64,000 nucleotides of DNA, taken from the NCBI RefSeq assembly GCF_003289965.1, contig NZ_QMBQ01000007.1, positions 1 through 64,000 of the forward strand, written 5' to 3'. The translations under genes were made by a program, and so were the position numbers. Position 1 is the first letter of the stretch. The number at the start of each line of letters is the position of its first letter. Under the pieces are notes generated by a model. That model was not told where the DNA came from, made no database searches, and saw only the letters and a list, made by a program, of their open reading frames with translations. Source of the DNA: Mesorhizobium atlanticum. GTDB lineage: Bacteria; Pseudomonadota; Alphaproteobacteria; Rhizobiales; Rhizobiaceae. Shown here piece by piece: positions 59,142 to 64,000 of the stretch.

Positions 59142-60311
59142 ATGGCCGCTCAGCGCGCTGCAAGAACCAACGACGAGGCAGACCATCCGTCGAGCCCGGT
59201 GCTGCAGTTCGGCCCCGACAAGCCGCTGAAGCTCGATGCCGGCACCTTGCTTTCGCCTTTCCAGATCGCCTACCAGACCTACGGCACGCTGAACGACGCG
59301 CGCTCCAACGCCATCCTCGTCTGCCATGCGCTGACCGGCGACCAGCACGTTGCCAACACCAATCCGGTGACCGGCAAGCCGGGCTGGTGGGAGGTGCTGA
59401 TCGGCCCCGGAAAGATCATCGACACCAATCGCTTCTTCGTCATCTGCGCAAACGTCATCGGCGGCTGCCTCGGTTCTACCGGCCCGGCATCGACCAATCC
59501 GGCGACCGGCAAGCCCTACGGCCTCGACCTGCCGATCATCACCATACGCGACATGGTGCGCGCGCAGGCGATGCTGGTCGATCATTTCGGCATCGAAAAG
59601 CTGTTTTGCGTGCTTGGCGGCTCGATGGGCGGCATGCAGGTGCTGGAATGGGCGGCGAGCTATCCGGAGCGGGTCTTCTCGGCCCTGCCGATCGCCACCG
59701 GCGCCCGCCATTCCTCGCAGAACATCGCCTTCCACGAGGTCGGACGGCAGGCGGTCATGGCCGATCCGGACTGGCATGGCGGCAAATATCTCGAGCTCGG
59801 CAAGCGGCCGGAAAAGGGGCTCGCCGTCGCGCGCATGGCCGCCCACATCACCTATCTTTCGGAAGCGGCGCTCCACCGCAAGTTCGGCCGCAATCTGCAG
59901 GACCGCGAGGCGCTCACATTCGGCTTCGACGCCGATTTCCAGATCGAGAGCTATCTGCGCCATCAGGGCATGACCTTCGTCGACCGCTTCGACGCCAATT
60001 CCTACCTCTATCTGACCCGCGCGATGGACTATTTCGACCTTGCCGCCGATCACGGCGGGCGCCTCGCCGATGCCTTCGCCGGCACCAAGACGCGCTTTTG
60101 CCTGGTCTCCTTCACCAGCGACTGGCTGTTCCCGACCGAGGAGAGCCGCTCGATCGTGCATGCTTTGAACGCGGCGGGCGCTTCCGTCTCCTTCGTCGAG
60201 ATCGAGACCGATCGCGGCCACGACGCCTTCCTTCTCGACGAGCCGGAGCTGTTCGCGGCCATCAATGGTTTCATCGCCTCCGCTGCCCGCGCCAGGGGGC
60301 TCGGCCTATGA
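59142..60311 (+). CDS. metX: Homoserine O-acetyltransferase
   Basis: This 389-residue alpha/beta-hydrolase acylates homoserine for methionine synthesis. The nucleophile Ser is in GGSMGGMQVLEW near residue 155, the Asp in SFTSDWLFP and the His in DRGHDAFLLDEPE. The ATG at 59142 gives MAAQRAARTNDEAD, in line with the rhizobial protein start, and has GAGG six bases before it; ATGs at 59118 and 59130 are in frame. metW lies downstream, separated by a repeat. Confidence 0.95.
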   Translation: MAAQRAARTNDEADHPSSPVLQFGPDKPLKLDAGTLLSPFQIAYQTYGTLNDARSNAILVCHALTGDQHVANTNPVTGKPGWWEVLIGPGKIIDTNRFFVICANVIGGCLGSTGPASTNPATGKPYGLDLPIITIRDMVRAQAMLVDHFGIEKLFCVLGGSMGGMQVLEWAASYPERVFSALPIATGARHSSQNIAFHEVGRQAVMADPDWHGGKYLELGKRPEKGLAVARMAAHITYLSEAALHRKFGRNLQDREALTFGFDADFQIESYLRHQGMTFVDRFDANSYLYLTRAMDYFDLAADHGGRLADAFAGTKTRFCLVSFTSDWLFPTEESRSIVHALNAAGASVSFVEIETDRGHDAFLLDEPELFAAINGFIASAARARGLGL

Positions 60312-60330
60312 GCGGCAGGCGATCGCTGAG

Positions 60331-60385
60331 GCATGTCGCCCAGAACCGCGCCGTGGCTTCCGGACAACGACATGCATCAAGACAA
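60331..60385. repeat. Family C intergenic palindrome, copy 3
   Basis: Arms GCATGTCG and CGACATGC enclose CCCAGAACCGCGCCGTGG. It occupies most of the gap between metX and metW, so both genes of the operon are separated by a hairpin in the RNA. Confidence 0.75.
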
Positions 60386-60402
60386 AGGGCGGAGGTGTCC
60401 CC

Positions 60403-61017
60403 ATGAGCGTCAACCGCGCCCAGCGTGTCGACCTCGACGTCGTCACCGATCTCATTCCAGCCAATTCGCGCGTGCTCGACGTCGGCTCGGGTGACGGCGT
60501 GCTTCTGGAACTGCTGCAGGAGACCAAGCAGGTCGACGGCCGCGGAATGGAACTGTCGCAGCGCGGCGTCAATGAATGCGTGGCGCGCGGCCTTTCCGTC
60601 ATCCAGGGCGATGCCGACAAGGATCTCGGATTCTACCCCGACAAGGGCTTCGACTTCGTCGTGCTGTCGCAGACGCTGCAGGCGACGCGCAACCCGAAGG
60701 TAGTGCTCGATGAACTGCTCAGGATCGGCAACCGCGCCATCGTCTCCTTCCCCAATTTCGGTCACTGGCGCGTGCGCTTCTCGCTTTTGATCAAGGGCAG
60801 GATGCCGGTCACCAAGGACCTGCCCTATTCCTGGTACGACACGCCCAACATCCACTTCTGCACCATCCGCGACTTCGTCAACCTGTGCGAGGAGCTCGGC
60901 GCGACCGTCGAGAAGGCGACCGCGCTCGACGCCAACGGCCAGAAGATCGGCCTGTCGATGCCCTGGTGGTTCTGGAATTTCTTCGGCCAGCAGGCGGTGT
61001 TTCTGCTCAGACGCTGA
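60403..61017 (+). CDS. metW: MetW methionine biosynthesis protein
   Basis: This 204-residue methyltransferase-fold protein has the SAM-like motif VLDVGSGDGVLLELL near residues 23-37 and the MetW signature LSQTLQATRNPKVVLDE. MetW pairs with MetX in proteobacteria and is needed for full acyltransferase activity in several of them. GGAGG lies before the ATG at 60403. The 263 bases after it (61018-61280) contain no recognised gene. Confidence 0.92.
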   Translation: MSVNRAQRVDLDVVTDLIPANSRVLDVGSGDGVLLELLQETKQVDGRGMELSQRGVNECVARGLSVIQGDADKDLGFYPDKGFDFVVLSQTLQATRNPKVVLDELLRIGNRAIVSFPNFGHWRVRFSLLIKGRMPVTKDLPYSWYDTPNIHFCTIRDFVNLCEELGATVEKATALDANGQKIGLSMPWWFWNFFGQQAVFLLRR

Positions 61018-61280
61018 CGCCGCGCGATCGGCTCCATGAGCGCATGATTCTCACCGCCGGACCTGGTCGGCGGACGGCCTCCCCGGGCCGGAAGGCCGAT
61101 TATGTTGCCATCAAACCGCAATGTTGCGGAAAAGCCGCGGATTTCCGGCATTTCTTGGTAAGCGCGGCGTGACAGAAAGGTGGCTTTTTTGTAGCGTCGG
61201 CCACAAATCAAAGGTGGGATACCAACATAGTCATCAAACCCGTCCGGCAGACACCAGAACCGACCGGTAGCGGCAGCCCG

Positions 61281-62210
61281 ATGTCGAGCGAAGACGTTCC
61301 GCTGATTACGGTGATCACGCCGACGCACAACCGGCGCAGCCAGGTCGTGCGCGCGGTGGAAAGCGTTCTGGCGCAGACGCTTACCCGCTTCGAGCACATT
61401 GTGGTCGACGATGGTTCGACGGACGGGACGGCTGCCGCGCTTGCTGAAATCCGCGACCCCAGGCTGATCTATGTCGGCGCCAAATGGCGCGGCGCCAATG
61501 CCGCGCGCAATGCGGGCATCGAGCGCGCCCGGGCGCCTGTAGTGACTTTCCTCGATTCGGACGATGTCTATCTGCCGGACCGGCTGGAGCGGACGTTGGC
61601 GCACTTTGAAGAGAATCCTTCGCTGGAGGTGCTGATCAGTTCGTTCCTGTCGCTGAAGGGGAGCCGCAGCACCAAATGCATCAATCGCGGCGCCTTTCTC
61701 GACAAGAGCAAACTGCAGCGCGCCCTGGTCTCGCAGACCATCTTCATTGCCGGCTCGGCTATCACCGCCAGGCACGAGTCGCTGCTCGCGATCGGCGGCT
61801 ATGACAGCGACATCACGCGCATGCAGGATCGCGAGCTTCTGCTGCGCTTCGCTCGGCGCGGCGGCGCTCTTTTGTCCGAAGACATCGACTGGAAGAAGTA
61901 CAATTCGGAGAGCTCGATCTCCGGCCGCCGCGACGGTTATGTCGCGGCCTATGCCAATCTGATCGACAAGCACCCCTATATCGCCGACCGATATCCGGAC
62001 GTTCCGCCCTATATGATCGCGCGCCAGATTATCGCCGACATCTTGAAGGGCCGGCTGCACCAGGCCTTTTCCGGCTATCTCGCCAACCGCTCGTCCAAGG
62101 CGCTCGGTTATTCGCTGCCGCAGCTTCTGCGCGGCTATGTCGTCGGCCGGCGTTGGCGCCGCGATTGCTACGACGAGTTCCGCGCCAAATACGGCGCTCG
62201 GGCGGCTTGA
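61281..62210 (+). CDS. Family 2 glycosyltransferase
   Basis: This 309-residue protein has the GT-A fold of GT2 enzymes: TVITPTHNRRSQVVRAVESVL, VVDDGSTDGT (nucleotide-sugar Asp pair), ARNAGIERA and the DXD-type motif FLDSDDVYLP. The acceptor-binding part includes QDRELLLRFARRGG. The donor and acceptor are unknown. No other polysaccharide gene is adjacent. It ends at the composite repeat at 62222. Confidence 0.88.
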   Translation: MSSEDVPLITVITPTHNRRSQVVRAVESVLAQTLTRFEHIVVDDGSTDGTAAALAEIRDPRLIYVGAKWRGANAARNAGIERARAPVVTFLDSDDVYLPDRLERTLAHFEENPSLEVLISSFLSLKGSRSTKCINRGAFLDKSKLQRALVSQTIFIAGSAITARHESLLAIGGYDSDITRMQDRELLLRFARRGGALLSEDIDWKKYNSESSISGRRDGYVAAYANLIDKHPYIADRYPDVPPYMIARQIIADILKGRLHQAFSGYLANRSSKALGYSLPQLLRGYVVGRRWRRDCYDEFRAKYGARAA

Positions 62211-62221
62211 GACGGACTGCT

Positions 62222-62325
62222 AGAGCAATTCCAGGAAAAGTGTGAGCGGTTTTCCGTCCGGAATTGCGTAAAAACAAGGAGATAGTGCGTTTAACCGTTT
62301 CCGTGAAACGGTGAAACGCACTATC
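62222..62325. repeat. Composite module: family A palindrome (copy 7) plus hairpin, in a convergent gap
   Basis: Family A copy at 62222-62271, an AAAACAAGGA linker, then hairpin 62281-62325: arms GATAGTGCGTTT and AAACGCACTATC, inner arms ACCGTTTC and GAAACGGT around CGT, with single-base bulges. The hairpin covers the stop codon of the converging DUF1194 gene. Same two-part structure as at 51255. Confidence 0.85.
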
Positions 62326-63121
62326 TGTCGAGTTCGGGAAAATATGGATCTGAGAACCGCCGCCGAAGGCGCTCGCCCAGCAGGCAATCGACGGGTGCGG
62401 CATCCTCGACGCGAATGGATTTGGCGTCGGTGAGGCCGCTCACCTCCTGGACCAGCTTGCGGCGGATGGCGGTCGAGAATTCTGACGCCGCGTAGATCGG
62501 CAGCACAAAGGAACCCGCTCCTCCGGTCACGCAGTCGGCGTAATAGCGGTCGAGACGGCTGACGCTCGGCGACGGCCTGATGAGTATGGGCAGGCCGTTG
62601 ATGACGATACCCTTGGCGACGGTGGCATCGCGGATCTCGGCGACGGGCAGCCCGATATTGTTGGGTCCGTCGCCCGATATGTCGATGACGCGGCGCGGCG
62701 CCGAAAAGCCGCTTCTCTCCAGGAGCCCGGCGCCGAAGCCGAGGGCGCCTGAAATCGAGGTGCCGCGGAAGCTGCGGAACGGCCGCGCTTCTATCCTGTC
62801 GGCAAAAGCGTTGGCGCTGGCCTCCCCATCGATGATCTGCCAGGCAATGACGCCGTCGTCGCGCACCACGCCCGCCCATTCGAAATAAGCGAGCGCGATG
62901 CGGCCATTTCGACCCGAGCGCACGGCATTGATGAAGTCGGGATGGCGCAGCGCCTCGACATAGCCGGCGCGCTGCAGGGCGAACTCGTCCTCGTCCATCG
63001 ACTGCGAGATGTCGACGGCAAGCACGAGTTCCACATCGACCTGCGTGCCGCCGTCAGGCGCGGGCAACGAAGCCGCCTCGGCGCAGGCGAAACAGGCAAG
63101 CAGGCTGAGTATCTCGAGCAT
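62321..63121 (-). CDS. DUF1194 (VWA-like) secreted protein
   Basis: This 266-residue protein has a short signal peptide (LLACFACAEAA) followed by a von Willebrand A-like domain with a MIDAS-type motif, LAVDISQSMDEDE (DxSxS), near residue 36, and VIDISGDGPNNIG later for the second metal-loop. DUF1194 proteins are alphaproteobacterial and of unknown role. The ATG at 63121 is chosen because the signal peptide starts there; upstream frame is a shadow of the ABC gene. Confidence 0.85.
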   Translation of the reverse strand: MLEILSLLACFACAEAASLPAPDGGTQVDVELVLAVDISQSMDEDEFALQRAGYVEALRHPDFINAVRSGRNGRIALAYFEWAGVVRDDGVIAWQIIDGEASANAFADRIEARPFRSFRGTSISGALGFGAGLLERSGFSAPRRVIDISGDGPNNIGLPVAEIRDATVAKGIVINGLPILIRPSPSVSRLDRYYADCVTGGAGSFVLPIYAASEFSTAIRRKLVQEVSGLTDAKSIRVEDAAPVDCLLGERLRRRFSDPYFPELDR

Positions 63122-63174
63122 GGCAGCCTCGAACGACCCGGCGAATCTTCCCGGCGATCGCGGCGAAAATAAAG

Positions 63175-64000
63175 CTATTTCTTCCTGGCGCGGGCAGTCA
63201 TGGGCGGCGGCTCGATCGCTCCGGCGCGGACGCGCGCCGGCTTCAGCGCCGGTGCGCCGGTATCTTTCACGATATTCAGCGCGCGCGGGAAGAACTGGGT
63301 GTTGTGCAGGCCGCGCCCTATGTTCAGGATGGCTGTCCCTGGCAGGCGCTTTTCCATCATCGCCAGTACCCGTCGCAGCGACGGGCCGTCGAACGCGTCG
63401 AGCGCCTCGTCCATGATCACCCATTTTGGCTTGCGCAGGGCGAGTCTGGCGAAAGCCAGCGCTCGTTGTTCGTCATCGCTGAGCTCGCGTTCCCACCGCC
63501 CGGGATGGTCAAGTTCGGTTGCCAGCCGATCGAGGCCGAGCTCCATGAGCACGGCCGCGATCTCGGCATCGCTGGCTGGGGCCTCTCCGTTCGGATGATC
63601 GAGGACCTCGCGCAGCGTACCGGCCGGGAAATAGGGCACGCGCGGTACGAAGATGGGAGTCTCGCCCGCCGGAAGGCCGATCCGGCCGCTACCCCATGGC
63701 CACAGGCCGGCAATGGCACGGAAGAACAACGTCTTGCCGGCGCCCGGCTCGCCGGTGATCATGACACGCTCGCCGGAATGGATTTCGACCTCCGTCTCGG
63801 CAAGCTTGGTGCAGCCTTCCGGCGAGGACACCTGAAGCTTGTCGAAGGTCAGGCGGCCATTGGCGTTTTCGCCGAATTGGATGCGTTTCTCCGTGTCGTG
63901 CAGCGCATCGGTCTCGGTGAGCGCGATACGGAAATCGGCCACGCGCATCAGCGTCGCGCGCCAGTCGGCGATGCTGCCGATGTTGTTGATGAACCAACGG
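63175..64000 (-). CDS. ABC transporter with fused membrane/ATPase domains, SbmA/YddA type (partial)
   Basis: The frame is open to the right window edge; about 274 C-terminal residues are visible. The first visible segment, RWFINNIGSIADWRATLMRV, is the end of the ABC_membrane_2 domain of SbmA/BacA/YddA-like proteins. The ATPase follows with Walker A GEPGAGKTLFFRAIAG, a degenerate signature (RELSDDEQRALAFARL) and Walker B KWVIMDEALDAFD. Such fused proteins form homodimeric ABC transporters. The substrate is unknown and the membrane domain lies outside the window. Confidence 0.85.
   Translation of the reverse strand, partial: RWFINNIGSIADWRATLMRVADFRIALTETDALHDTEKRIQFGENANGRLTFDKLQVSSPEGCTKLAETEVEIHSGERVMITGEPGAGKTLFFRAIAGLWPWGSGRIGLPAGETPIFVPRVPYFPAGTLREVLDHPNGEAPASDAEIAAVLMELGLDRLATELDHPGRWERELSDDEQRALAFARLALRKPKWVIMDEALDAFDGPSLRRVLAMMEKRLPGTAILNIGRGLHNTQFFPRALNIVKDTGAPALKPARVRAGAIEPPPMTARARKK

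Noticed and set aside
62321..64000. DUF1194 VWA protein plus ABC ATPase as a new secretion or defence system
   Set aside because: The genes are only neighbours on the same strand, 53 bases apart; the ABC protein is of a known fused SbmA/YddA type and there is no further support for a joint system.

Overview
The window looks like a chromosomal segment of a Rhizobiales alphaproteobacterium, most likely Mesorhizobium or a close Phyllobacteriaceae relative. The reasons are high GC with few gaps, typical rhizobial neighbourhoods (tlpA/argH/lptM/lysA, ftsE-ftsX-ydcF-plsC, tyrC-hisC, metX-metW, ugpBAEC), a SAM-II riboswitch before metX, an IRO-type iron box, a perfect CtrA box before ftsE, and several families of intergenic palindromes of the rhizobial type. 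The genus call is inference.

Layout. 1-300: end of an insertion sequence (transposase C-terminus). 375-5074: compact + strand run of a polysaccharide flippase, a CelD/BioF2-like acyltransferase, a secreted creatininase-fold protein and a secreted beta-propeller. 5148-5232: tRNA-Leu(CAA). 5.5-17 kb: housekeeping and membrane genes (YqaA, DsbB, HNH nuclease, AlkA, GluQRS, DMT exporter, YihY, SDR, HIG1-type protein, cobalamin adenosyltransferase, rhomboid, EtfBA, 3-hydroxybutyryl-CoA dehydrogenase). 17-20.4 kb: PAS-GGDEF diguanylate cyclase, then an ECF sigma/NrsF pair with a matching autoregulatory promoter. 20.5-24.4 kb: fbpABC ferric-iron importer behind an IRO box. 24.4-29.6 kb: ugpBAEC glycerol-3-phosphate importer plus a metallophosphoesterase, with a candidate PHO box. 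30-33.6 kb: an EEP-family hydrolase and a MHYT-PAS-GGDEF-EAL protein. 33.7-41.5 kb: TlpA, ArgH, LptM, LysA, ArsR regulator, serine/threonine dehydratase and a TIGR02302 membrane protein. 41.5-45.4 kb: LysR regulator, a DMT transporter with a structured leader, response regulator, Hpt. 45.5-51.2 kb: ftsE-ftsX-ydcF ... plsC, interrupted by a three-gene LysR/AhpD-like/FMN-oxidase module. 51.3-58 kb: LysE exporter, aldo/keto reductase, ChaC, DUF2125, PfkB kinase, TyrC, HisC. 58.1-58.8 kb: a toxin-antitoxin locus whose toxin carries a frameshift. 59-61 kb: SAM-II riboswitch, metX, metW. 61.3-64 kb: glycosyltransferase, DUF1194 protein and the ATPase half of an SbmA/YddA-type ABC protein cut by the window end.

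The strongest regulatory reads are nutrient responses (iron by IRO/RirA, phosphate by PhoB, methionine by SAM-II), cell cycle (CtrA at ftsE) and stress (ECF/NrsF). At least four palindrome families sit in the gaps. Two composite repeat-plus-hairpin modules and one nested palindrome lie exactly between convergent genes, where they probably terminate transcription in both directions. No CRISPR array, prophage or obvious defence island was seen, and no clearly new multi-gene system could be demonstrated. The best candidates for new biology are the secreted creatininase/propeller pair, the structured leader before the DMT transporter at 42.6 kb, and the palindrome modules.
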